Assembly: GCF_042666505.1 (NCBI RefSeq)
Contig: NZ_JBHTDN010000007.1
Location: 186,001-250,000 of the forward strand
DNA from: Parapedobacter sp042666505
GTDB taxonomy: Bacteria; Bacteroidota; Bacteroidia; Sphingobacteriales; Sphingobacteriaceae
Direction: 5' to 3'
DNA length: 64,000 bases
Of the stretch, positions 25,338 to 33,821 are shown in pieces. A program made the position numbers and the translations under genes. The notes beneath the pieces are model-generated. The model searched no databases. It was given only the letters and a program-made list of their open reading frames with translations, and was not told where the DNA came from. Positions within the stretch are counted from its first letter, which is position 1. Each line of letters begins with the position of its first letter.

Positions 25338-27932
25338 ATGAATCCGATGAAGAAACAATCGTTAGTAATACTCCTTTTTTGCGGGCTGCTGAACATCCGA
25401 TTTTCGGCGATGGCGCAGGAAGCTTATTTCATAGATGGCTACCATGGAGGCGTCTATGGGCATTACCCGCTGGGGCAGACCGATTTTATTACGAAAATGC
25501 TGAAAAAGTATCCCGAGTGGGACATCAACCTGGAAGTCGAGCCTGAAACATGGGATGCGGTGAAATTGCGTGATCCGGCGGCCTACGAAGCATTCAAACA
25601 TCTATTTGAAGACCAGTCGGTCAGCACCGGGCGGATTGAATATGTCAATCCCACCTATGCGCAGAGTTATCTTTTCGCCACCTCCGGTGAAAGCAACATC
25701 CGCCAATTCTCCTACGGCATGGAGTTGCTCCGGAAACATTTTCCGTCGGCCGTATTTACCACTTATTCGGCCGAGGAACCTTGTTTTACCAGTTCGCTTC
25801 CCTATATCCTGAAATCGTTCGGATTCAAATACGCGTCCACCAAGAACCCCAACACCATGTGGGGCGGTTATACCCGGGCATTTGGGGGCGAGTTGGTCAA
25901 CTGGATCGGTCCCGACGGTACCGCCATCACCACAGTGCCCCGTTATGCCATCGAAGACCTTCAACCGGGTTCGACGTGGCAAAGCATCGCCTGGTTTAAC
26001 AGCAAGGAGTATATCCGGAAATCGTTTGATGCGGGCATCCAACATCCGGTGGGGATGACCATTCAGGATGCTGCCTGGAGCCACGGATGGGCAAAGGGGC
26101 CATGGCTCGGGCAGGATACCTCCCAATTTTATACCCCTACCCGGTATACAACCTGGCGCAACTACATCGCCAACTATTCCATCGGAACGCCCGATGAAGA
26201 TTGGCACTTCTCCCAGGAAGATGTCCTGACCAGCCTGGTATGGGGTAGTGAAGTGATGAATACGCTCGCGCAGGAGGTCAGAGGGGCGGAAAACAAGATT
26301 GTACAGGCCGAGAAAATGGCAGCGTTTGCTTCGCTCGTGAAAAACACGCCCTGGCCGGAAAGGCTTGTAGACGAAGGATGGATTAAACTACTGCTTTCGC
26401 AGCATCACGATTGCTGGATCGTCCCCTACAACAATCTCCAGGGCGGGCGTACCTGGGCCGATCACGTAACCGAGTGGACGGGAGTGACCCGCCAGAATAG
26501 CAACGTGGTTATTGATCGAGCGCTGAAAGCCCTGAATGGAAAAAGCGGACAAAATGCGGTTCGGTTGTTCAACACCCTGGCGGTCGACCGGGACGAAATA
26601 GCCCGTGTCAAAGTGCCTTCGAATTGGGTTCGTTCGGCTTGGGAGGTCGTCGATCGGCAGGGCAAGGCGCATCCCGCACAGCTGGTCAAAGAAGATGGCA
26701 TCACCTGGATGTTGTTCCGTGCACAGGTTCCCTCTTTTGGCTATTCCACCTACACCGTCCGCGAGGGAAAAGCAGCCGCCAGCGATGCGCTATCGTATCG
26801 TCAGGAAAAGGGTAAATACGTGCTCGAAAGCGATCTATACCGACTCGTTATCAATCCGGAAAAAGGCGGTGTGATTGAAAGCCTGGTTGCCAAAAAGCTC
26901 AACAACAAAGAATATGTAGACGCTACCAGCAACTGGCGCTTCAACGAACTCAAAGGCTATTTCGGCGAACAGTCAACCTTTATATCCAGCGCCGACAAGC
27001 CTGCCAGCATACGGGTTGTGGAACATGGGCCGTTGATGCTTCAACTGGCAATCGATGGGATGATCGGCGAACACCCCTTTACCCAAACCATCCAACTACA
27101 GCAAAACGAAGAAAAAATAGACATGGGCGTATTTATCGATTGGCAGCGCAATGAGGCCATCGGAGAAGCTGGCATTCCATTCAGTGCCGAAAACCCAAGG
27201 AAAGCATTTTATGACGATCGCTATAAACTGCTGGTCTGTTTTCCGGCAGCCATCAGCGATCAGCAAATCTACAAGGATGCGCCTTTCGATGTGACTAAAA
27301 GCCAATTGGAAAATACGTATTTCAACCGGTGGGACGAGATCAAGCACAACATTTTGTTAAACTGGGTGGATCTCGGAAGCAACGGTAAAGACCCCAGTTT
27401 GGCCCTTTTTACCGACCATACCACCAGTTACGTGCACGGTAGCGATCATCCGTTGGCGCTTACCCTGCAATATTCGGGTAGGGGGCTATGGGGCCGGGAT
27501 TATACCATCACGGGTCCTACGGATATCTCCTACAGTTTGCTGCCGCACGCCGGTAAATGGGACGACGACCGGATCTGGACCCGAAGTGAACGCACAAACG
27601 AGCCGCTGGTAGCTGCCTTGGTCGACGCTGGGGCCGAGGACGTAACGCAGCAATCGTATTTTTCCATCGAAGACTATGCGTATGAGTTGGTATCCATGGA
27701 AATGAAAGGAGCAGACCTCTACATCCGGCTCTTCAATGCCCAAAGCGATCAAACCGAGCGGCAGATCACATTTGGCGGAAAGGCGGATACGATAGAATGG
27801 GTAGAGTTAAGCGGTGAGGTTTCCGGGCAAGCGCAATATAGGACCGCAGAAAACCATGCAACGGCCATCACGGCCCGTATTCCCCGCTTCGGTATCCGGA
27901 CCCTCAGGCTCAGCAACGTGAAAATGGAATGA
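25338..27932 (+). CDS. GH38-like alpha-mannosidase, divergent
   Basis: The 864-residue protein has a signal peptide ending at FSAMAQE. The N-terminal GH38-like domain starts YFIDGYHGGVYGHYP, followed by EVEPETWD, AEEPCFTSSLPYILKSFGF and MTIQDAAWSHGW, which could carry the nucleophile Asp. The middle domain contains LLLSQHHDCWIVPYNN, the usual GH38 QHHD signature, and the C-terminal beta domains follow. The classical metal-binding HxDxGW motif is not in its standard form, so metal ligands differ or are displaced. GH38 enzymes are retaining alpha-mannosidases; this fits the GH92 genes in the same operon. A few bases later the lgt frame begins. Confidence 0.78.
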   Translation: MNPMKKQSLVILLFCGLLNIRFSAMAQEAYFIDGYHGGVYGHYPLGQTDFITKMLKKYPEWDINLEVEPETWDAVKLRDPAAYEAFKHLFEDQSVSTGRIEYVNPTYAQSYLFATSGESNIRQFSYGMELLRKHFPSAVFTTYSAEEPCFTSSLPYILKSFGFKYASTKNPNTMWGGYTRAFGGELVNWIGPDGTAITTVPRYAIEDLQPGSTWQSIAWFNSKEYIRKSFDAGIQHPVGMTIQDAAWSHGWAKGPWLGQDTSQFYTPTRYTTWRNYIANYSIGTPDEDWHFSQEDVLTSLVWGSEVMNTLAQEVRGAENKIVQAEKMAAFASLVKNTPWPERLVDEGWIKLLLSQHHDCWIVPYNNLQGGRTWADHVTEWTGVTRQNSNVVIDRALKALNGKSGQNAVRLFNTLAVDRDEIARVKVPSNWVRSAWEVVDRQGKAHPAQLVKEDGITWMLFRAQVPSFGYSTYTVREGKAAASDALSYRQEKGKYVLESDLYRLVINPEKGGVIESLVAKKLNNKEYVDATSNWRFNELKGYFGEQSTFISSADKPASIRVVEHGPLMLQLAIDGMIGEHPFTQTIQLQQNEEKIDMGVFIDWQRNEAIGEAGIPFSAENPRKAFYDDRYKLLVCFPAAISDQQIYKDAPFDVTKSQLENTYFNRWDEIKHNILLNWVDLGSNGKDPSLALFTDHTTSYVHGSDHPLALTLQYSGRGLWGRDYTITGPTDISYSLLPHAGKWDDDRIWTRSERTNEPLVAALVDAGAEDVTQQSYFSIEDYAYELVSMEMKGADLYIRLFNAQSDQTERQITFGGKADTIEWVELSGEVSGQAQYRTAENHATAITARIPRFGIRTLRLSNVKME

Positions 27933-27939
27933 TTCGCTT

Positions 27940-29102
27940 ATGTTCCCGTTGATCTCATCGCTATTCAATCATGTATTCGGCACGGATTTCTCCTGGCCGA
28001 TACCCACTTTTGGATTTTTCGTAACGCTGTCGTTCGTGCTTTCCTATTGGGTATTCCATAGCGAGTTTGCTCGTAAGGAAAGGGAAGGTCTGATCAACGC
28101 CTTTGAAGAACGGGTAGACGTGGGGGGGATGCGTGCCAACGTGTTCATCGGTTTAGGTTATGGGCTGCTTGGCTTTTTGATCGGATTTAAAGGCGGCGGA
28201 ATATTTCTGGAATATGATTCGTTCCGCAGTAATCCGCTTCACTGGCTGTTGTCAGGTCGCGGCAGCTGGGTTGCCGGGTTGGGTTTTAGGTGTTGTTGGT
28301 TCTTTTCTTATTGCTTGTGCAACGGAAATCACTCCTCGAGCCCCGCCGGGAAGCAACACGTATGGTGAGCCCCAAGAAGCTGTTGCCCACCATGCTGCTG
28401 TGGGCAGGGTTGACGGGTTTTTTGGGCGCGAGAATCTTCCATGTATTTGAGGATGGTCAGCTTTTCCGGGCGCAGACCTTTATGGAACTATGGGAATCAG
28501 GTGGACTGACGTTCTGGGGTGGACTGTTTTTCGGCGCAGCGAGTTATTTCTATATCGGTATGCAGAAGGGAATGGATTGGAAGCACTTGGCGGATATCGG
28601 CTCGTTGGGAATGTTGATGGCCTATGGTGTGGGCCGTATCGGGTGCCACCTCTCCGGCGACGGGGACTGGGGCATCGTGAATAACTACGAAAAAACCGTT
28701 GAATGGCTACCGCAATGGGCATGGTCGTTCCGGTTTCCACATAACGTGCTCAATCAGGGAGAATACATACCCGGTTGTTCGGGTAAGTACTGCTCCATAC
28801 TGCCTCATGGCGTATTTCCGACTTCATTGTACGAAGCCGCCGCCATACTGCTCGTCTTTGGTGTGTTGTGGTGTGTACGGAAATACATCAAGGTTCCCGG
28901 AATGGTGTTCACGATTTACTTGTTTGTCGTCGGTATTGAGCGGTTTCTGATTGAATTTATACGCGTCAACTACAAATTCAATGTAGGGGGTATTGCGTTG
29001 TCAGAAGCACAGTTAATCAGCCTCGGGCTTCTGTTATTAGCGGCGTTCGTTGCGGGGTACCTGTTCATGAAAAACGGAGCCAAACGGCGTTTGGTCAAGT
29101 GA
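27940..29102 (+). pseudogene. lgt: Prolipoprotein diacylglyceryl transferase gene with frameshift
   Basis: The first frame (27940 to about 28290) gives the N-terminal Lgt part with TM segments, PIPTFGFFVTLSFVLSYW and LLSGRGSWVAGLGF. The rest continues in the -1 frame from about 28290 to 29102: VSPKKLLPTMLLWAGLTGF, GLTFWGGLFFGAA, MAYGVGRIGCHLSGDGDWG (catalytic-region His and Arg) and GIERFLIEFIR. Joined, the 387 codons match the length of sphingobacterial Lgt. The simplest change is loss of one base near 28281-28290, which includes a TTTT run. Lgt transfers diacylglyceryl to lipobox Cys and is normally essential, so a sequencing error, a second copy, or programmed frameshifting must be considered. 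It sits 7 bp after the GH38-like gene. Confidence 0.85.
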
Positions 29103-29178
29103 TTACCGAGTCTCGTACAGACAAAGTCTCGCACACCACAGAGTCCCATACACCGGCCCGCGTATGGCAAGCCCCCGA

Positions 29179-29739
29179 TCAAGGCCCGATGTACCCCACG
29201 TACACACTCTTACTGTATTGCTTTTTGCTGGTGCTGTGCAGGAAAAGGTATGCATGAAACGGTGCGGTCTGCAGCTGCGGGGGTAGGTCCACTTTGATAT
29301 ACCCTTCCGTGCGGGTACAGGTGACCGGGTTGCGGCCGGCGACACCTGCGTCCGGACTGTACGCTACCAGCACAACCTCATCCGCAGCTTTTGCCAGTGG
29401 GTTCTCTTCACTGGAGAAATAGATTTCAAGCGCCTCCGGCCCGAGTACCACGTCCTGTATATCCACAGATGGAAGCATTCCCATGCTGATTGCCACCCGG
29501 TCGGGCACGATCCGCTGATCGGGGTACTGACCCTCGATAGCATCTTGTATCAGCTTCTTGAGCGCCTGGCCAAAAGCCTTGCTTTTGTTGCCCTTGCCGT
29601 AGCCCAGCCAGGTTTCAGCGATGATGGAACGCAGCGGATTAAGGAATGCCATCGCCAGACGCAGCCGCTGCTGCACGGCTAGTTTGCCATACGATTTCTC
29701 CTTCACCTTCGGTTTGCTCTTGTCGTAGAAAAAATCCAT
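29179..29739 (-). CDS. DUF6266-like protein (second of a pair)
   Basis: The 186-residue protein has no signal peptide and no recognisable catalytic motif. It starts MDFFYDKSKPKVKEKSYGK, then QRLRLAMAFLNPLRSIIAE, and ends in a beta-rich region with YLFLHSTSKKQYSKSVYVG. The arrangement parallels DUF6266 proteins (basic N-terminus, then HP-helix region, then Ig-like half), and it follows a clearer DUF6266 gene by 11 bp. It appears to be a divergent paralogue. Function unknown; these proteins occur singly or in pairs across Bacteroidota. Confidence 0.65.
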   Translation of the reverse strand: MDFFYDKSKPKVKEKSYGKLAVQQRLRLAMAFLNPLRSIIAETWLGYGKGNKSKAFGQALKKLIQDAIEGQYPDQRIVPDRVAISMGMLPSVDIQDVVLGPEALEIYFSSEENPLAKAADEVVLVAYSPDAGVAGRNPVTCTRTEGYIKVDLPPQLQTAPFHAYLFLHSTSKKQYSKSVYVGYIGP

Positions 29740-29750
29740 GGTTTTTTGAG

Positions 29751-30392
29751 TTAGATTTCGGCGTCTGTCAACGGGAGGTATTCGGTACGGGACACCTGTT
29801 TTTTCCTGCTATCGGCAAAGAACAGCCACACATGTAGCTCGTTTCCCCTTACCGCTTCGTCAAAAGAGATGAACGCCTCTCCTTCATGCCGCAGGGCGGT
29901 TTGGCAAAGGAGCAAATCTAATGAAACGCTGTAGCCGATGGCGTAGCCCACATCGTCCATAGCACCACCCACGCCATAGGTCTTGGGGTTCCACACGACT
30001 TTGACTCCTTCGTGGGTCAATATTGCCTTTTCCGCCCCTGCGGTGTACAGCGATCCGTGGCTAAATTTCAGCGCCGGGTAGTTGAGCGTGACTTGGTCGC
30101 CCTCCTCCACGAACGCATGGTCATAATTGTAGCTGAAGGCGGCGTTTTTCGCGGTGGCCCGGCTGGTAAGACTACGGAAGCCGATATCAAGCACCGGAGT
30201 GATCTTCATAAAAAACTGGTTGAGTAGCTTGAACTTCTGATGCTGTACGGCTTGCTTCTCCGAAGGCTTGAGCTTGTTGCGCTTGATTGTATGCATCCCC
30301 TTCATGTAAGGGATTTTTCGCCAGCTGCTGCCAATCACGCTACCTACTTTGCCTTTGAATGGACCATTTATACCTTCTTTAAAAGTTGCCAT
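29751..30392 (-). CDS. DUF6266 family protein
   Basis: The 213-residue protein begins MATFKEGINGPFKGKVGS, then VIGSSWRKIPYMKG, the characteristic N-terminus of DUF6266. A basic helical part (KLKPSEKQAVQHQKFKLL) and a beta-rich C-terminal half with ELHVWLFFADSRKKQVSRT follow. The ATG at 30392 is used; an upstream in-frame start four codons earlier adds nothing. It is the first gene of a two-gene minus-strand unit, convergent with lgt. DUF6266 function is unknown; the N-terminal GxxGKVGSVIGSSW pattern recalls phage-like structural proteins, but this is only resemblance. Confidence 0.8.
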   Translation of the reverse strand: MATFKEGINGPFKGKVGSVIGSSWRKIPYMKGMHTIKRNKLKPSEKQAVQHQKFKLLNQFFMKITPVLDIGFRSLTSRATAKNAAFSYNYDHAFVEEGDQVTLNYPALKFSHGSLYTAGAEKAILTHEGVKVVWNPKTYGVGGAMDDVGYAIGYSVSLDLLLCQTALRHEGEAFISFDEAVRGNELHVWLFFADSRKKQVSRTEYLPLTDAEI

Positions 30393-30838
30393 ATTGCTTA
30401 TCAATTGGTTATCAATCCGTTTCCAAGAACAAGTTTAAAAAATTCCGATAGGTGTTCCAAAATATATTACCATAAAATTTATATGATTTATTTATAACCC
30501 TTATAATTTTAATATTCATAATATATTTATTGAGGTCTTTTAATTGACAAAAACGCGGTAAAAAGACGATGAAAAGACAGTAGAAAGACGATAAATACTG
30601 AGTACACAGTAAGATTTTTATAATTTTTAATCTATTTTATCATTGAAAAAATGATGAATCTCTTCTCAGCGGTTTTTGGGAATCGCCAACGCTTTTGGAA
30701 CCCGGCAATGTACCGACGATAATCGTCTTGGGCCGGATTATGGACTGTAGCAGATGAGTCCAAAGGATAAGATAAAACGATCCAAACATTGGGGACAGTG
30801 GCTTGTTAGCTATCCACAACATTTTAATCGCTTGTATT
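30393..30838. other. AT-rich divergent intergenic region with 11-bp repeats
   Basis: No gene is evident. The first 230 bp are very AT-rich and should contain promoters for both divergent genes, but no clean TTG-N20-TAnnTTTG pair was found. Three tandem AAAAGAC-type repeats (30561-30595) and the 13-bp palindrome GACGATAATCGTC (30715-30727) lie here. The palindrome shares the GACGAT word with two of the repeats. Confidence 0.5.
30561..30595 (+). repeat. Three tandem 11-bp-period AAAAGAC repeats
   Basis: AAAAGACGATG, AAAAGACAGTAG and AAAGACGATAAA place the AGAC core at 30564, 30575 and 30586, exactly 11 bp apart. The core and period match the two copies upstream of SusD at 10677. Phase with the DNA helix suggests a protein-binding array. 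Confidence 0.55.
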
Positions 30839-32146
30839 ATGGTATCGGCACATTCCGCAATTCCTTTCAAAAAATATACCGTCTTAATCATCAGCTTGTT
30901 TACGAATTTATTGTCAGCTCAGGGACAGGTCATTATGGAATATGGAAAGGATGTAAACCTTCCAGACCCAAAAGCCACACCATCCGCAACGAAATTGTCC
31001 AAGGTGATCGGATGGCCGGAAGGAAGAGCACCTACAGCCCCAGAAGGATATCGAGTAATCCGATTTGCTGAGGGTCTGAACAGCCCCCGGTGGATCTATG
31101 AAGCCCCTAATGGCGATTTGTTCGTGTCCGAGGCCCGCAGCGTGAAGCGGGGGTTAGAACGGATCAAAGATTTGGTGAGCGGCAAGGCCAAATCTCGGAA
31201 TGAAAATCTGGAGGTAAGTTCGCACCAGATTATCCTCTTTCGGGATACGGATGGCGACGGCCAATCGGATTTCCAACGGGTGTATCTTGATGGGTTAAAC
31301 CGGCCTTTCGGGATGCTGGTACTGGACAACCATTTCTACGTGACCAATACGGATGGTTTGTGGCGGTTCCCCTACGATCCGGAAGCTTCCAGTATCGTAA
31401 CCGAAGGAGAGAAAGTGCTGAACTTGCCTGCGGGCGGATATAACAATCATTGGACACGAAATATCGTGACCAATGCCGATGGTAGCAAAATCTATATTTC
31501 CGTTGGCTCGGGCAGCAACGTGGGTGAAAACGGTATGGAACACGAGGTACGCCGGGCCAATATTCTGGAGATCAATCCAGACGGCACAGGCGAGCGCGTA
31601 TACGCTTCGGGACTGCGTAATCCCGTTGGAATGGATTGGGAACCGCAAACGGGAGCCTTGTGGACCGCCGTAAATGAACGGGACGAGTTGGGCGATGCGT
31701 TGGTGCCGGATTATATCACGGCTGTAAAGGAGCGGGGCTTCTACGGGTGGCCGTATGCTTATTGGGGTCCGAATCCGGACCCGAATTGGTCAGGTAAACA
31801 CAAAGATCTGGTTTCAAAAAGCATCGTACCCGACTATGCGTTGGGTTCCCATACCGCATCGCTTGGGTTGGCGTTCAGTAGAAACAAGGGATTTAAACCG
31901 GGTGCTTACATCGGTCAGCACGGGTCGTGGAACCGGTCGGAATTTGTAGGTTATAAGGTCCTGTACGTACCGTTTGAAAACGGTGAGCCGCAGGGTATGC
32001 CCGAAGATTTTCTCACCGGATTCATTGCGGATGCGGAAAAAGGGGAAGTGTATGGCCGTCCGGTGGGAGTCACGTTCACGGGAAACGGATACATGCTAGT
32101 AGCGGATGACGCCGGAAATACGATTTGGGCGGTGATGCCGGAGTAA
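30839..32146 (+). CDS. Sorbosone/glucose dehydrogenase-like beta-propeller protein
   Basis: The 435-residue protein has a hydrophobic N-terminus (YTVLIISLFTNLLSAQ) as a signal peptide. The propeller carries motifs of the PQQ-type glucose/sorbosone dehydrogenase family: FAEGLNSPRWIYEAPNGDLF, LNRPFGMLVLDNHFYVTNTD, ASGLRNPVGMDWEPQTGALW, RGFYGWPYAYWG, GQHGSWNRSEFVGYKV and RPVGVTFTGNGYMLVADD. Family members oxidise aldoses with PQQ, though many bacterial members are uncharacterised. The ATG at 30839 is preferred over an upstream TTG. It is monocistronic and convergent with nuoN. Confidence 0.85.
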   Translation: MVSAHSAIPFKKYTVLIISLFTNLLSAQGQVIMEYGKDVNLPDPKATPSATKLSKVIGWPEGRAPTAPEGYRVIRFAEGLNSPRWIYEAPNGDLFVSEARSVKRGLERIKDLVSGKAKSRNENLEVSSHQIILFRDTDGDGQSDFQRVYLDGLNRPFGMLVLDNHFYVTNTDGLWRFPYDPEASSIVTEGEKVLNLPAGGYNNHWTRNIVTNADGSKIYISVGSGSNVGENGMEHEVRRANILEINPDGTGERVYASGLRNPVGMDWEPQTGALWTAVNERDELGDALVPDYITAVKERGFYGWPYAYWGPNPDPNWSGKHKDLVSKSIVPDYALGSHTASLGLAFSRNKGFKPGAYIGQHGSWNRSEFVGYKVLYVPFENGEPQGMPEDFLTGFIADAEKGEVYGRPVGVTFTGNGYMLVADDAGNTIWAVMPE

Positions 32147-32294
32147 ATCTATTCCGCTTACTCAGAGGGGACTGATTGCGTATTCACATTCGATTTCATG
32201 TTTTTGTTGAGACCGTCACCAAAAATACACAAATGGCTCGGATTTAAGATGCTATTATTAGACCGGCCATTTTCTTAAGATCTGGGGGCACTTT

Positions 32295-33791
32295 TTATTT
32301 TTGGAAGGTGCCGACCAACCAATCGGGGAAAATACCCAGCAGCAATACCGCTAAGACGGTCAGCGTCGCTATCAAAACGAGGTAGGATTGAGTTGGTCTG
32401 ATATCGATAGATTCCTCCGATTTCCGAAGAAATGCATTCAGGGGTACTTTGAAATAGTAAAAGAGGGAAATAACGGTCGTGAGTGCCCCGACGATAAGCA
32501 GAATAATCATGCCCGGGTTGCCGGTCAGTTGCCAGTTGCCAAAAACCGACGTAAAGACCAGCAGCTTGGCGACAAATCCTGCTGTGGGAGGTAACCCGGT
32601 AAGGGAAACCAGCAGGACGACGAAGCCAACGAAAGTGACGGGCATTACCTTTCCCAACCCATGATACTCACGTACATCGGTGGCGCCGGTGCATACTTCC
32701 ACGTGGTCGACCAACATGAATACCCCCATATTCATTAACGCGTATATGGATAGGTAAAACAGGAGAACAGCATAATCTCCCGCAGAATAGGCCAGCACCG
32801 CCATCATGAGAAAGCCCGTGTGGCCGATGGATGAGTAAGCCATCATCCGTTTTACGTCGGTTTGACGCAATGCGGCCAGATTGCCCAGCAGCATGGTAAC
32901 GACGGCCGATACCAGTATCAGCGTATGCAGGTATTGATAGGCCATACTTTCCACCGGCCAAGCGTATAGGACCCGCGCAAGCAACGCGATGCCGGCGATC
33001 TTTGGAGCGGTAGAAAGAAAGGCAGTCACCGGTGTAGGCGCACCTTGGTACACGTCGGGCGTCCAGAAATGGAAAGGCACGAATGAAAGTTTGAATCCAA
33101 TACCCGTAAAGACCAGCAGCAATGCCATTGCGATAAGTACGGGTGCCGTGCCGGTTAGTCCCTGAATATGAGCAACAGATGTAAAGTCCAGATTGCCCGT
33201 GAATCCATACAGAAAGGAGAGGCCGTATAGCATCACGGCAGCACAAACCGACCCAAAAAGTACATACTTCATGGAGGCTTCTGTCTGTCGAGCATCCTTG
33301 GCGAGATAACCAACCATGAGGTACGATCCGATGGACACCATTTCGATGGCGACGAACACCATGAGCCAATTGGTAGCCATGGCCATCAGGTTCAGCCCGA
33401 TGTGAACCGCCAACAGGATGCTGTACAGATCGGCCGTTTTCTTCGGATGTGTGCTGAAGCCTGGATTTGCCTGTACAAACAGAACGAATAGGAAACAGAC
33501 AGCCGCGGTAAGGACGCGGGTATATCGGCCGAAGGCATCTGCGTCAAGCATCCCGAATAGCAGATCCACTGCTGTGGGCATTGACAATTGCAACAGGCTA
33601 TACCCCCCCGCCAATAGAATACCCGCAGCGGTGACGACAAATGTGCCGTGCTTCCACCGCTTGTCCAGGAACAATCCGGTGCCGATGCTACCAAGAAACG
33701 TAATCGCCAGTACCATTTCGGGCAGCAACATCGGCAATCCTGCGAGGATATGATCCAGTTTATCGCTAATATCGGGTAGTAGTTGGGGCAT
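32295..33791 (-). CDS. nuoN: NADH-quinone oxidoreductase subunit N
   Basis: A multi-spanning membrane protein (498 residues) of the antiporter-like class. It shows conserved blocks SYLMVGYLAKDARQTEASMK (Lys in the discontinuous helix), FKLSFVPFHFWTPDVYQGAP and MAYSSIGHTGFLMMA. NuoN is one of three proton-pumping subunits of complex I in the inner membrane. The ATG at 33791 is preferred to a TTG two codons upstream. It ends the nuo operon; the spacer from nuoM is almost entirely two tandem 14-bp repeats. No clear terminator was seen after its stop. Confidence 0.95.
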   Translation of the reverse strand: MPQLLPDISDKLDHILAGLPMLLPEMVLAITFLGSIGTGLFLDKRWKHGTFVVTAAGILLAGGYSLLQLSMPTAVDLLFGMLDADAFGRYTRVLTAAVCFLFVLFVQANPGFSTHPKKTADLYSILLAVHIGLNLMAMATNWLMVFVAIEMVSIGSYLMVGYLAKDARQTEASMKYVLFGSVCAAVMLYGLSFLYGFTGNLDFTSVAHIQGLTGTAPVLIAMALLLVFTGIGFKLSFVPFHFWTPDVYQGAPTPVTAFLSTAPKIAGIALLARVLYAWPVESMAYQYLHTLILVSAVVTMLLGNLAALRQTDVKRMMAYSSIGHTGFLMMAVLAYSAGDYAVLLFYLSIYALMNMGVFMLVDHVEVCTGATDVREYHGLGKVMPVTFVGFVVLLVSLTGLPPTAGFVAKLLVFTSVFGNWQLTGNPGMIILLIVGALTTVISLFYYFKVPLNAFLRKSEESIDIRPTQSYLVLIATLTVLAVLLLGIFPDWLVGTFQK

Positions 33792-33793
33792 TG

Positions 33794-33821
33794 TCAATTC
33801 TCAACTTTCAGTTCTCAACTT
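33794..33821. repeat. Two tandem 14-bp repeats between nuoM and nuoN
   Basis: Reading plus-strand, TCAATTCTCAACTT and TCAGTTCTCAACTT are adjacent and differ at one base. They fill the spacer between the nuoN start and nuoM stop. A third, weaker TCAATTAGTAACC copy begins inside the nuoM C-terminus. Confidence 0.7.

Noticed and set aside
30561..30595. CRISPR-like repeats
   Set aside because: Units are 11 bp with no spacers and no cas genes; the same holds for the arrays at 10677 and 54566.
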